Source: CAYNST01 sp964546435 (lineage in GTDB: Bacteria > Pseudomonadota > Gammaproteobacteria > Pseudomonadales > Cellvibrionaceae). Taken from it: a stretch of 56,583 nt of DNA. Of this stretch, positions 1 through 8,847 are shown one piece after another (position 1 is the first letter of the stretch; every line of letters starts with the position of its first letter). The position numbers and the translations under genes were made by a program. The notes under the pieces are model-generated. The model was given only the letters and a program-made list of their open reading frames with translations. It searched no databases and had not been told where the DNA came from. The stretch lies in NCBI GenBank assembly GCA_964546435.1, contig CAZJKJ010000018.1, positions 1 to 56,583 of the forward strand, given 5' to 3'.

Positions 1-35
1 TCCTAACGCTTAATCCGGTCTCGACCGGGGCGCGA

Positions 36-64
36 ATTATACGCCTTTACTTTCTGCTTTGGAA
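36..64 (-). promoter_or_regulatory. Second, tandem stable-RNA-type promoter P2
   Basis: About 140 nt downstream of P1 on the minus strand there is a perfect -10 TATAAT (36-41) followed by a GC-rich discriminator (TCGCGCCCC). The best -35 at a 17-nt spacing is TTCCAA (59-64), which is weak. A stem-loop TCTTCCA-ACC-TGGAAGA lies between the two promoters (near 107-125). Tandem P1/P2 promoters are the usual arrangement upstream of 16S rRNA genes. Apart from these elements I see no gene in 1-306. Confidence 0.55.
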
Positions 65-172
65 GACTTTTTTGAAACTTTTTTGTTTCTGTTCTTCCTT
101 CGGTGATCTTCCAACCTGGAAGACTGCTTGCTGCTCACCCACCCTGTTTCGGTGTCACCGTGTGAGGCGCGC

Positions 173-245
173 ATTCTACTCACTTTCGACGACCTGACAA
201 CCCTTTTTTTAAATAAAACATCAAATAATTTTAAATAAGAATCAA
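173..245 (-). promoter_or_regulatory. Strong rRNA-type promoter P1 with UP element, pointing left
   Basis: Read on the minus strand, an A/T-rich block (201-245) resembling an UP element is followed by a -35 TTGTCA (195-200), a 16-nt spacer and a -10 TAGAAT (173-178), then a GC-rich discriminator GCGCGCC. This architecture is characteristic of stringently controlled rRNA or tRNA promoters in gammaproteobacteria. Transcription would run out of the left edge of the window, so an rRNA operon or another stable RNA gene is expected there. The elements are seen; the identity of the target is inferred. Confidence 0.7.
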
Positions 246-306
246 TGATTATTAAACGTACAAAAAACAACGTCTCAAAGCTCGAAACGCCGTACAGATA
301 AATGAC

Positions 307-1248
307 TCACTCCCAGAACTCCCGGATAGCCGCTATACCCTGCCCTCCAAGGTTCCGCACTCTTTCAAGCTCAGTAACCGTGAGTCCTCCCAGCCCGAAT
401 ACCGGCACCGGCGCGGCGTCAACCCACTCTGCGAATCTATCGAACCCTATAGGCAGGGTCCCAGCGTGACTTCTTGTCCAGCAAACAGGTGAGAGAAAGA
501 TGTAATCAACCCCGGCGCTTACAGCTTTGGCGATCTCCTCGGGGTTATGACAGGACGCACCCACCCACCGAGAACGATAGGTGCCGCTCTCCTGACTCGC
601 CAACTCGCATGACCTCAAGTGAAGCTCGACTTGCCCATCAAAATAAGGCAACAGCTCCCGGTTGGTAAAAATGGGAATCGAATTCCTGCCGCAGATCTCT
701 TCGGCAATCTGACAAAGACGGGCCTCGTTCTGACGCTCGGCTTTGAGTCGCAGGTACACACCCTCAGCGCCTCGTCCAATCGCCCGCTCCAGGCGGAAAC
801 GGAAATCATCTGTCGACGCGACACGATCCGTTACTGCTATCGTTCGCGGCAGCAGTAACGCATTCAAAATTGCTCTATTAGCGGCGGGAAATTCATAGCT
901 GGACAGTTTGTCCAGAGGCACCCATTGAATGGCCTGCCCTTCCCGACTAATGGCCTCGCCCGAATATTCGCGGACTTCACAGACACTCAGGTGTACTGAT
1001 ACTTCGCTATAAGAGTGCCTGATCTCGATCAATGGCCGAGCCTTGCGAACAATTATGTTCAGCTCTTCGTAAAGTTCTCGTGCTAAAGCATCGGCGACGG
1101 ACTCCCCTTCTTCCACCTTGCCACCGGGAAATTCCCAAAGGTTGCCCTGGTGCTTTTCCTTCCCACGCAGAGCAATCAGTATTTCACCCGTTGCTCTACT
1201 AACTACACCAACAGCAACGCGGACAGCTTCACGTTCGATATTCGGCAT
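307..1248 (-). CDS. mutT: MutT-type Nudix hydrolase fused to ThiE-like domain
   Basis: The 313-residue product begins with a Nudix hydrolase domain (about residues 8-135) whose Nudix box spans residues 42-63 (GGKVEEGES...REL.EEL). MutT enzymes hydrolyse 8-oxo-dGTP and so prevent A:T to C:G transversions. The C-terminal half (about 137-313) resembles thiamine-phosphate synthase (TenI/ThiE): TDRV near 140, GASCH near 230, and a glycine-rich phosphate-binding end (FGLGGL). This fusion is common in Pseudomonas and relatives, and the ThiE-like part is not shown to make thiamine phosphate. The start codon lies 20 nt inside the end of argJ, so the two are probably translationally coupled. It is the last gene of the secA-argJ-mutT group. 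Confidence 0.9.
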   Translation of the reverse strand: MPNIEREAVRVAVGVVSRATGEILIALRGKEKHQGNLWEFPGGKVEEGESVADALARELYEELNIIVRKARPLIEIRHSYSEVSVHLSVCEVREYSGEAISREGQAIQWVPLDKLSSYEFPAANRAILNALLLPRTIAVTDRVASTDDFRFRLERAIGRGAEGVYLRLKAERQNEARLCQIAEEICGRNSIPIFTNRELLPYFDGQVELHLRSCELASQESGTYRSRWVGASCHNPEEIAKAVSAGVDYIFLSPVCWTRSHAGTLPIGFDRFAEWVDAAPVPVFGLGGLTVTELERVRNLGGQGIAAIREFWE

Positions 1249-2449
1249 TTATGGTGACATAGTCGTGAGACAGATCCGATGTCCAGACAGCCTCTTCATG
1301 TTGCCCTCTGCCCAAGTCCACCCTTATCGAAAATTCTTCTCTGGACACGACCGCACTACCAGCTTCATCTCGATACTCAGGCGCTCGCCCGCCGTTACTC
1401 ACCACTTTCACGTCATCCAGCCACACTTGAACCCCGGCCGGATCGAGCTTGGGGATACCTGCATAACCAATCGCCGCTACAATCCGCCCCCAATTCGCGT
1501 CCGACGCATAGATCGCGGTCTTGACCAGCGGAGAATGGGCTATTGCGTAGGCAACTTTAAGACACTCCTCATTGCTTCCGCCTCCGCCTACTTTAACTTC
1601 TACGAACTTGGTTACACCTTCTCCATCACGAACAATACCTTGGGCAAGTTGCTGCATAACGAGGGTCACAGCGTTCAGCAACGCGTCGAAGAAAGACCCT
1701 CTTGGTTCAGTGAGCATGGGAAGACCGGCTCGCCCGGTTGCGATCAGCATGCAGCTGTCGTTTGTTGAAGTGTCTCCATCGATAGAAATCCTGTTGAAGG
1801 ACTTGTCGGCCGCACGCTTGACCAAATGTTCCAAAACCTCCTGACTCACTACCGCGTCCGTTCCAACATACGCAAGCAAAGTAGCCATATTTGGTCTAAT
1901 CATGCCCGCGCCTTTCGCAATCCCGGTGACCGTAATCTGCTCTCCATCGAACTCGAACTGAACGCTGGCACCTTTGGGGCACGTATCCGTCGTCATGATC
2001 GCTTCGGCTGCCGATTGCCAGTCATTCTGATTCAATGACCCCATGGCCTCCGGTATTGCAACCGTCATTTTGTCCAGAGGTAAATATTCTCCAATGACTC
2101 CGGTCGAAAAAGGAACAACCTGCTCTAACCTCACACCTCCGGCATCCGCAACGTTACGACAGCACGCAATTGCGTCCTCAATCCCCTTGTCGCCGGTACA
2201 CGCATTCGCGCAGCCAGAGTTAACCAGAAAGTATCGAATATTACTCCGGGCAAGGTGGGCTTTACCAACCAGCACCGGCGCCGCAGCAAACGCGTTCTGC
2301 GTGAAAACTCCCGCCACGGTAGAGCCTTCGCCAATCTCCACGAGAAGAATATCGCGCCTTCCAGCCTTTTTTATGCCTGCGCGCGCAGTTCCAAAACGAA
2401 GACCCTTCACGGGGAACATCAATGGCCAGTCAAGGGATCCCACTGTCAT
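1229..2449 (-). CDS. argJ: Bifunctional ornithine acetyltransferase / N-acetylglutamate synthase
   Basis: ArgJ recycles the acetyl group from N2-acetylornithine to glutamate in the cyclic arginine pathway and can also use acetyl-CoA. The 406-residue protein has the family length. The self-cleavage site is visible: KGAGMI.PNMATLL, where Thr190 after Ala189 would become the N-terminal nucleophile of the beta chain. The chosen ATG gives the usual beginning (MTVGSLDWP.MFPVKG). It lies 38 nt downstream of the secA stop and overlaps mutT by 20 nt, as in Pseudomonas-like genomes. Whether acetyl-CoA is accepted cannot be told from sequence alone. Confidence 0.95.
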   Translation of the reverse strand: MTVGSLDWPLMFPVKGLRFGTARAGIKKAGRRDILLVEIGEGSTVAGVFTQNAFAAAPVLVGKAHLARSNIRYFLVNSGCANACTGDKGIEDAIACCRNVADAGGVRLEQVVPFSTGVIGEYLPLDKMTVAIPEAMGSLNQNDWQSAAEAIMTTDTCPKGASVQFEFDGEQITVTGIAKGAGMIRPNMATLLAYVGTDAVVSQEVLEHLVKRAADKSFNRISIDGDTSTNDSCMLIATGRAGLPMLTEPRGSFFDALLNAVTLVMQQLAQGIVRDGEGVTKFVEVKVGGGGSNEECLKVAYAIAHSPLVKTAIYASDANWGRIVAAIGYAGIPKLDPAGVQVWLDDVKVVSNGGRAPEYRDEAGSAVVSREEFSIRVDLGRGQHEEAVWTSDLSHDYVTINAEYRT

Positions 2450-2487
2450 ATCGGGCCCTCAGTCAGTAAATAAATCAGTCGAACGCA

Positions 2488-5205
2488 TCAAACAAGCTTC
2501 CCGTGACATGCCTTGAACTTTCTGCCTGATCCGCAAGGACAGGGTTCGTTTCGTCCCACTTTGGACGCATCCCTTACAAACGTTGCATTTTTACCCGATG
2601 CAGTGGGCTGACTTTCCAGTTGATTGATCTGTTCATGCTGCGCTTTCTGGAGCCTCTGAGCGGCCTCCGCTGCGGCTTGTTGGCGCCGCTGAAGCTCTTC
2701 CATTTGATCCGGCGTCATTGGCTCGACCCGAAACAGCACCCGCGTGACTTCGTGCTTCAGATTATCCAGAAGCTTTTCAAACATCTCGAAGGATTCACGC
2801 TTGTATTCCTGCTTCGGATTCCTCTGCGCATATGCACGTAAACCAATGCCTTGTCGCAAATGATCCATGTTCAATAGATGCTCTTTCCATAATTGATCCA
2901 GAACATGCAGCATTACCTGCTTTTCAAGCGCTCGAATCGTGGGCCCGATGCGATCGGCCTTGGCTTTGTAAACCTCATCCATCGAGGCTGTTATTTTCTC
3001 TTTCAACGAGTCTTCATATAGCTTTTTATCCTCATCGAGCCATTGCTGAACAGGAAGTTTCACTCCAAAATCCTGATGCAGACAATTTTCCAGCCCTGGC
3101 ACGTCCCACTGCTCTTCGAGCGAACGCGGAGGCACGTATGAAGCCACTACTTCACGAATAACGTCGGCGCGGATACCGGCAATAGCCGCTTCAATCTCTT
3201 CCTCATCAAGCAGTTCATTACGTTGGTTGTAAATTACCTGGCGCTGATCATTGGCGACATCATCGTACTCCAGCACCTGTTTCCGATAGTCGAAGTTACG
3301 CGCCTCGACTTTGCGTTGCGCTGTTTCAATAGCGTTCGATACCATGCGATGCTCAATTGCCTCGCCCTTCTCCATGCCCAGCGCACTCATGATCTTGCGT
3401 ACTCGATCAGACGCAAATATCCGCATGAGGTTGTCTTCAAGTGACAGATAAAAACGTGACACCCCTGGATCGCCCTGACGACCTGAACGACCCCGCAGCT
3501 GATTGTCAATCCTGCGAGATTCGTGACGTTCGGTGCCCACGATATGCAAACCGCCTGCAGCTATAACTTCCGCGTGCCTTTTCTGCCACTCCTGCTTTAT
3601 TCTGTCGATCTGTTTGTCATCAGGATCTTCAAGCTGCGCGATTTCCGCTTCCCAGCTTCCGCCCAGCACTATATCTGTCCCGCGTCCGGCCATGTTCGTC
3701 GCGATCGTTACGGCCCCCGGCCGTCCCGCCTGAGCAATGATTTCTGCTTCGCGCGCATGGTGTTTAGCATTGAGCACCTCATGAGCGACACCTGCCTTTT
3801 TAAAACGCGCAGACATCTCTTCAGATGTTTCTACAGATGCAGTACCAACCAGGACAGGAGCTTTGAATTCGCGAATGCGCTTCACTTCTTCCACAATCGC
3901 ATCGTATTTGTCGTCAACCGTGAGAAAGATCAAATCGTTCAAATCTTTCCGCTGAACAGGCTTGTTCGTGGGAATGATTACCACGCCAAGCCCATAAATT
4001 TGACTGAATTCGAGCGCTTCTGTGTCAGCAGTACCCGTCATCCCCGACAGCTTTCGATATAAACGGAAATAATTCTGGAAGGTTGTCGACGCAAGCGTCT
4101 GACTCTCGCTGTGTACCCGCACGCCCTCTTTCGCTTCAAGAGCCTGATGAAGCCCCTCTGCGAGGCGACGACCTGGCATGGTTCGACCGGTATGCTCATC
4201 GATCAGAATGACGCTGTCATTCTCAACGATATATTCCACATCGTTTTTGTACAGATACTGGGCACGGAGGGCCGTGTTTACATGATGCACCAGACCAAGA
4301 TTCCCCGCGGAGTACAGGCTTTCATTTTCCTTGAGCAACCCGTTCCGGGCCAGGATTTGCTCTACGAGGTGGTGACCTTCTTCTGTCAATTCCACCTGAC
4401 GGGTTTTTTCATCAATGGTGAAATGACCTTGAGGCCCGTCCTCAGGACCCTCGGGATCGTGGCGCTGTAATTCTGGTATCAGACGCTTCATCATCAAATA
4501 CAGCTCAGAACTGTCTTCGGCGGCACCTGATATGATCAGCGGAGTTCTTGCTTCATCTATAAGAATAGAGTCGACTTCATCGACAATAGCAAAGTTGAGA
4601 GGTCGTTGAACCCGATCCTCTTTGCGTAAAACCATATTGTCACGCAGATAATCGAAACCATACTCATTGTTGGTTCCATACGTGATATCTGCCTGATATG
4701 CTTCGCGTTTTTGCTCCAACGGCTGCTGAGATAAAATGACCCCAACCTTCAGGCCAAGCCCCTCATAAAGCGGACGCATCCAATTGGCGTCGCGGCTGGC
4801 CAGATAGTCGTTGACAGTAACAATGTGGACGCCCTTTCCCGACAACGCATTAAGGTAGGCCGCCAGTGTCGCTACGAGCGTCTTACCTTCACCCGTCTTC
4901 ATTTCCGCAATACGGCCTTCATGCAGGGTGATACCGCCGATCAACTGCACATCGAAGTGCCGCATTCCCATGATGCGCCGGCTGGCCTCCCTGCAAACCG
5001 CAAACGCTTCAGGAAGCAAAGCATCCAGTCCCACGCCATCCTGGTACCGACTTTTGAACTCGACAGTCTTTTCGGCCAGTTGCTCATCCGACAACTTGGC
5101 AACCTGCTCCTCAAATGCATTGACCTGAATTACCAGTTTGCCCATGCGCTTGAGTTCACGGTCGTTTTTTGTTCCAAAGATCTTTCTTGCAATACTTGCC
5201 ATCAT
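2488..5205 (-). CDS. secA: Preprotein translocase ATPase SecA
   Basis: SecA is the motor that pushes unfolded preproteins through SecYEG across the inner membrane. The 905-residue product matches the usual length. Visible landmarks are Walker A GEGKT (about residues 105-109), the DEVDS Walker B region near 210, the helicase-like motif GRGTDIVLGG, and a C-terminal zinc site CPCGSGRKFKACHG that binds SecB and phospholipid. Two consecutive ATG codons start the gene, so the second is equally possible. It is followed by argJ and preceded by an M23 peptidase gene with a gap of about 110 nt. No secM-like arrest peptide gene is seen upstream. Confidence 0.97.
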   Translation of the reverse strand: MMASIARKIFGTKNDRELKRMGKLVIQVNAFEEQVAKLSDEQLAEKTVEFKSRYQDGVGLDALLPEAFAVCREASRRIMGMRHFDVQLIGGITLHEGRIAEMKTGEGKTLVATLAAYLNALSGKGVHIVTVNDYLASRDANWMRPLYEGLGLKVGVILSQQPLEQKREAYQADITYGTNNEYGFDYLRDNMVLRKEDRVQRPLNFAIVDEVDSILIDEARTPLIISGAAEDSSELYLMMKRLIPELQRHDPEGPEDGPQGHFTIDEKTRQVELTEEGHHLVEQILARNGLLKENESLYSAGNLGLVHHVNTALRAQYLYKNDVEYIVENDSVILIDEHTGRTMPGRRLAEGLHQALEAKEGVRVHSESQTLASTTFQNYFRLYRKLSGMTGTADTEALEFSQIYGLGVVIIPTNKPVQRKDLNDLIFLTVDDKYDAIVEEVKRIREFKAPVLVGTASVETSEEMSARFKKAGVAHEVLNAKHHAREAEIIAQAGRPGAVTIATNMAGRGTDIVLGGSWEAEIAQLEDPDDKQIDRIKQEWQKRHAEVIAAGGLHIVGTERHESRRIDNQLRGRSGRQGDPGVSRFYLSLEDNLMRIFASDRVRKIMSALGMEKGEAIEHRMVSNAIETAQRKVEARNFDYRKQVLEYDDVANDQRQVIYNQRNELLDEEEIEAAIAGIRADVIREVVASYVPPRSLEEQWDVPGLENCLHQDFGVKLPVQQWLDEDKKLYEDSLKEKITASMDEVYKAKADRIGPTIRALEKQVMLHVLDQLWKEHLLNMDHLRQGIGLRAYAQRNPKQEYKRESFEMFEKLLDNLKHEVTRVLFRVEPMTPDQMEELQRRQQAAAEAAQRLQKAQHEQINQLESQPTASGKNATFVRDASKVGRNEPCPCGSGRKFKACHGKLV

Positions 5206-5313
5206 AGTGGTTACATTTTCCCGGCAGCAGTCCGTATATCAAACTTGGCCCGCATCATAAATGACATGGGCGAAGGGTGAAATAGTTTTCGCGATAGGCG
5301 CGAAGAATCAGCC

Positions 5314-6252
5314 TTAACGACTGGCGCGGTGAATGTAGGAGGCGGGGTCGACTGAGCGTCCGTTTTTGTAAACTTCGAAGTGGACATGGGGGCCGGTAGA
5401 ACGACCTGTTGAACCCATTAGAGCTACAACCTGTCCTTTTTTGACTACGTCACCTACTTTGGCAACGTTTTCCTTGCAGTGCGCATAGCGCGTTTTGAAG
5501 CCATTACCGTGGTTGATTTCCACAAGCTTGCCGTAGCCCTGGCGGTAACCTGAAACAGTCACGACACCCGCGGCCACTGCTACAACATCTGAGCCATCTT
5601 TGCCCGCAAAGTCAACACCACCGTGCCAGGCGATCTGTCCACTGAACGGATCCGTTCTGCGCCCGTATCGACTGGACATCCACCCCTTCTTGATTGGCCG
5701 GCCGGCGATAAAGATGTCGTTCTCGAGTTTCCGGTTGGCCAGGAGGGCTTCAAGCGTATCCAGTTGATGCTGACGATCTTCAATTTGACGAGCCAGTTCA
5801 TCTATTACGTTGACAAATTCGGGGGGATCAAACGAGTCTCCAAGGGCATCTGCTTCCGGACCGCCGAGCGCGGGCGGCTGGCTGAAATCGAATTCTCCGT
5901 TTTCCAGCTTGGCCATCGATGTGAGGCGATCACCCAGTGCATCCAGGCGAACCAGGCGGGCCTGCAATTCCGCCACCCGCAACGTCAACGCAGAAAGCCT
6001 GTTATCGGCTTGCACCTTGGCGTCATTTATCTTTATCTGTTGATCCAGAAGTGACTCCGCCCACTGGGCCGCCACTTCGGGAGATACCACATCGGACGAA
6101 TCGTCGTTGATGGCATTGAGGTAAGCGTAATAGGCTCCGACCGGGGCCCCTACAAGACATACAAGACAGGCTGTCAACAATGCTCCGGCCCAGGCACCCA
6201 GCTTGATGCTATGGGTCCCACCGAATCTTTTGCTGATAAAAATGACTTTCAC
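5314..6252 (-). CDS. M23 family peptidoglycan endopeptidase, membrane-anchored
   Basis: The 312-residue protein has one N-terminal membrane segment (about residues 20-42), a helical, probably coiled-coil middle (about 60-175) and a C-terminal LytM/M23 domain. The zinc ligands are present: the first His and Asp in HGGVDFAG and the HxH pair in GPHVHFE. An intact active site suggests a real DD-endopeptidase or amidase-type hydrolase rather than a degenerate activator. M23 genes commonly sit between lpxC and secA in Pseudomonas-like genomes. The substrate bond is inferred from the family. The 250-nt region upstream of its start separates it from lpxC. Confidence 0.85.
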   Translation of the reverse strand: MKVIFISKRFGGTHSIKLGAWAGALLTACLVCLVGAPVGAYYAYLNAINDDSSDVVSPEVAAQWAESLLDQQIKINDAKVQADNRLSALTLRVAELQARLVRLDALGDRLTSMAKLENGEFDFSQPPALGGPEADALGDSFDPPEFVNVIDELARQIEDRQHQLDTLEALLANRKLENDIFIAGRPIKKGWMSSRYGRRTDPFSGQIAWHGGVDFAGKDGSDVVAVAAGVVTVSGYRQGYGKLVEINHGNGFKTRYAHCKENVAKVGDVVKKGQVVALMGSTGRSTGPHVHFEVYKNGRSVDPASYIHRASR

Positions 6253-6344
6253 TGAACGACGCGCCCCTACAAGACTGCATATCTACATATGCAACTATAG
6301 AACAATCAAATAATATTTATTAGAAGCTTACGTAATACTTACTG

Positions 6345-6360
6345 GAAGATTCGAATCTTC
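6345..6360. repeat. 16-bp perfect palindrome upstream of the M23 gene
   Basis: The sequence GAAGATTCGAATCTTC is a perfect palindrome located about 93 nt upstream of the M23 peptidase start, within the lpxC-M23 spacer. It could be an operator for a dimeric regulator or the stem of a hairpin, but no T tract follows on either strand. A smaller inverted pair (GCATAT/ATATGC) lies closer to the M23 start at about 6278-6293. Function is not known. Confidence 0.4.
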
Positions 6361-6502
6361 GCGAGGCGGGATAGTCTTAACCACACCGTTTTGCAGTCAA
6401 GAATATGTCACATAGGAAGTAGCCAAGGCAACACATAATGTCGAATAGGTGATGCCTTAGACAAAGTTATTGCGAAACCTGCTTAAGTTCTCATTCTGGA
6501 CG

Positions 6503-7417
6503 TCAAAAAGCCGCCAATGGTTTCGCGAAATGAATGGGCGCGCGATCCTCGGGAGATTCAAACGTCACCATTTCCCAGGCATCTTCTTGCAGCATCAACT
6601 CCCGGATCGACCGGTTGTTCAACCCGTGACCGGATTTATAGCCACAAAACTCGCCTATGAGGCTATGACCCAACAAATACAAATCACCGATAGCATCCAG
6701 CATCTTGTGCTTGACGAACTCATCTTCATATCGAAGGCCGTCTTCATTCAGAACCCTGTATTTGTCGATCACGATCGCATTATTGACGCTGCCACCTTTG
6801 GCAAGACCACGCGATCGCATGTACTCAATCTCATGAGTGAACCCGAAGGTTCTGGCCCTGGAGATCTCCTTTACGAACGACGTGCTGGAAAAATCGATTA
6901 CGGCGGTCTGCTTGCTATCGTGAAAAACCGGATGGTCAAAGTTGATGGAGAAGGACATCTTGAAGCCATTGAACGGCTTGAATCTTACTTCCTTATCACC
7001 ATCCCTTACCACGACTTCCTTCTTGATCCGCACAAACCGTTTTGGCGCTTCCTGCTCCTGTATACCGGCGGACTGCACCAGAAATACAAACGGTCCAGCA
7101 CTGCCATCCATTATCGGCACTTCATCAGCGGTCAACTCGACTATCGCGTTATCAATCCCGAGTCCTGCCAGCGCGGACAGCAAATGCTCTACAGTGGAAA
7201 TCCGGACATCCCCCGCAACCAGAGTAGTTGACAGCATGGTGTCACCCACGTTCTCCGCTTTGGCGGCAATTTCAACAACCGGATCGAGATCCACACGGCG
7301 AAAGACGATTCCGGAATCAATCGGAGCGGGCCGCAATGTCAGTACTACTTTGCGCCCAGTGTGAAGCCCCACACCGGTTGCCCTTATCTCGTTTTTTAGA
7401 GTTCTTTGTCTAATCAT
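6503..7417 (-). CDS. lpxC: UDP-3-O-acyl-N-acetylglucosamine deacetylase
   Basis: LpxC carries out the committed, zinc-dependent deacetylation step of lipid A synthesis in the cytoplasm. From the chosen start the product has 304 residues, the family length. Zinc ligand His78 lies in VEHLLSALAG, and the second His and the Asp in KHKMLDAIGDLYLLG. The phrase MDGSAGPF is also conserved. I prefer the ATG at 7417 (MIRQRTLKN) over the ATG two codons upstream because a GAG Shine-Dalgarno-like element is spaced 8 nt from it. The gene follows ftsZ after about 230 nt and probably has its own promoter; a -10-like TATAAT (minus strand, 7593-7598) is present there. LpxC is usually regulated by proteolysis. 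Confidence 0.96.
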   Translation of the reverse strand: MIRQRTLKNEIRATGVGLHTGRKVVLTLRPAPIDSGIVFRRVDLDPVVEIAAKAENVGDTMLSTTLVAGDVRISTVEHLLSALAGLGIDNAIVELTADEVPIMDGSAGPFVFLVQSAGIQEQEAPKRFVRIKKEVVVRDGDKEVRFKPFNGFKMSFSINFDHPVFHDSKQTAVIDFSSTSFVKEISRARTFGFTHEIEYMRSRGLAKGGSVNNAIVIDKYRVLNEDGLRYEDEFVKHKMLDAIGDLYLLGHSLIGEFCGYKSGHGLNNRSIRELMLQEDAWEMVTFESPEDRAPIHFAKPLAAF

Positions 7418-7645
7418 CGCCATATCTCAGTTTTCAATGTCGTCCTCAGAACAGGTAGTTGCTGTTAACGTCAGCTAACAGTAATAACCACAACCACTCC
7501 GTTCGTGCTATTTCGCGACAGTCTGATCATTGTCACAAAATCTAAATGAATCAAACCTGAATAGAAAACTGAGCTTCTTTTTATTCCAAATTATTATAAG
7601 AACACAGGATCTCGACGGAACCTATACGAGTGTCACCCGCTCTCC

Positions 7646-8806
7646 TTAATCGGCTTGCCGTCGCAAGAATGCCGGGATGTCCAGGTATTCCATATCCCGC
7701 TCTTTCGTCTCAACAGCACGTCCGCCCGCTTGCCCGCTTTTGCTGGCTCGCAGTACGGTTGGCTTCTCCAATACAGAATAGTTATATCCACCATCTGCGG
7801 TCCGGGTATTGTCCGGCGATTTCGCAGGCTGTCCTCCGCGCGCCATCTCTGGCATTCCCAAACCGGTAGCAACGACCGTAACTCTGAGTTCGTCGTGCAT
7901 ATCCGGATCTATCACCGTACCCACAACCACAGTCGCATCCGGCGAAGAGAATTCTTCGACTGTATCGCCGACCTCAGTAAACTCACCCAGTGACAGATCC
8001 ATGCCCGCGGTGATATTGACCAAGATGCCGCGAGCGCCTTGCAGGTTGACATCTTCCAGCAACGGACTTCGAATTGCTGCCTCGGCGGCCTCACGCGCAC
8101 GGTTTTCTCCGCGGGCACATCCGCTACCCATCATTGCCATGCCCATTTCAGACATGACTGTTCGGACATCGGCGAAATCCACGTTGATCATTCCGGGACG
8201 GATGATCAGGTCGGCAATTCCCTGAACGGCCCCGAGCAGAACGTCGTTGGCACTTTTGAATGCATCCAGCAAACTCGTGTTTTTGCCTAATACTTCAAGG
8301 AGCTTTTCATTTGGAATCGTAATGAGCGAATCCACGCGATCTTTCAGCTGCCGGATCCCTTCTTCAGCAATGGTCATACGTTTCCGACCTTCGAACGGAA
8401 ACGGCTTGGTTACAATCGCCACGGTGAGAATGCCCAGCTCCTTCGCAACTTCTGCGACCACGGGCGCGCCCCCCGTGCCGGTGCCACCGCCCATACCCGC
8501 GGTGATAAACACCATATCGGCGCCTTCTATAACTTCCGCGATACGATCCCTGTCTTCCATGGCGGCTTGACGTCCTACTTCCGGATTTGCGCCTGCCCCC
8601 AACCCCTTGGTCATGGAACTACCCAATTGCAACACCGTTCGTGCGTCGATATCTTTTAACGCCTGCGCATCAGTATTCGCGCAAATAAAATCAACTCCAT
8701 CAATATGATTGCTAATCATATGCTTGACGGCATTACCACCGCCGCCGCCGACTCCGATCACCTTAATAATTGCGTTTTGCGGAAGGTTATCTACTAGTTC
8801 AAACAT
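7646..8806 (-). CDS. ftsZ: Cell division GTPase FtsZ
   Basis: FtsZ is the tubulin homologue that polymerises into the Z ring at midcell. The 386-residue protein shows the nucleotide-binding loop GGGGGNAVKHM (residues about 20-30), the tubulin signature GGGTGTGGAPV near residue 106, and the C-terminal conserved peptide LDIPAFLRRQAD that binds FtsA and ZipA. A variable linker (about 320-370) lies between. It is preceded by ftsA with a gap of 41 nt and closes the division part of the dcw cluster. Confidence 0.98.
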   Translation of the reverse strand: MFELVDNLPQNAIIKVIGVGGGGGNAVKHMISNHIDGVDFICANTDAQALKDIDARTVLQLGSSMTKGLGAGANPEVGRQAAMEDRDRIAEVIEGADMVFITAGMGGGTGTGGAPVVAEVAKELGILTVAIVTKPFPFEGRKRMTIAEEGIRQLKDRVDSLITIPNEKLLEVLGKNTSLLDAFKSANDVLLGAVQGIADLIIRPGMINVDFADVRTVMSEMGMAMMGSGCARGENRAREAAEAAIRSPLLEDVNLQGARGILVNITAGMDLSLGEFTEVGDTVEEFSSPDATVVVGTVIDPDMHDELRVTVVATGLGMPEMARGGQPAKSPDNTRTADGGYNYSVLEKPTVLRASKSGQAGGRAVETKERDMEYLDIPAFLRRQAD

Positions 8807-8847
8807 GGCTGCTCTCCTCTATTCCCCTGAACATTCATTCTCGATCG

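Noticed and set aside
37..270. Minus-strand ORF of 77 codons at the left edge
   Set aside because: It overlaps both stable-RNA promoters and their A/T-rich UP element; codon content is Ser/Lys-rich low complexity.
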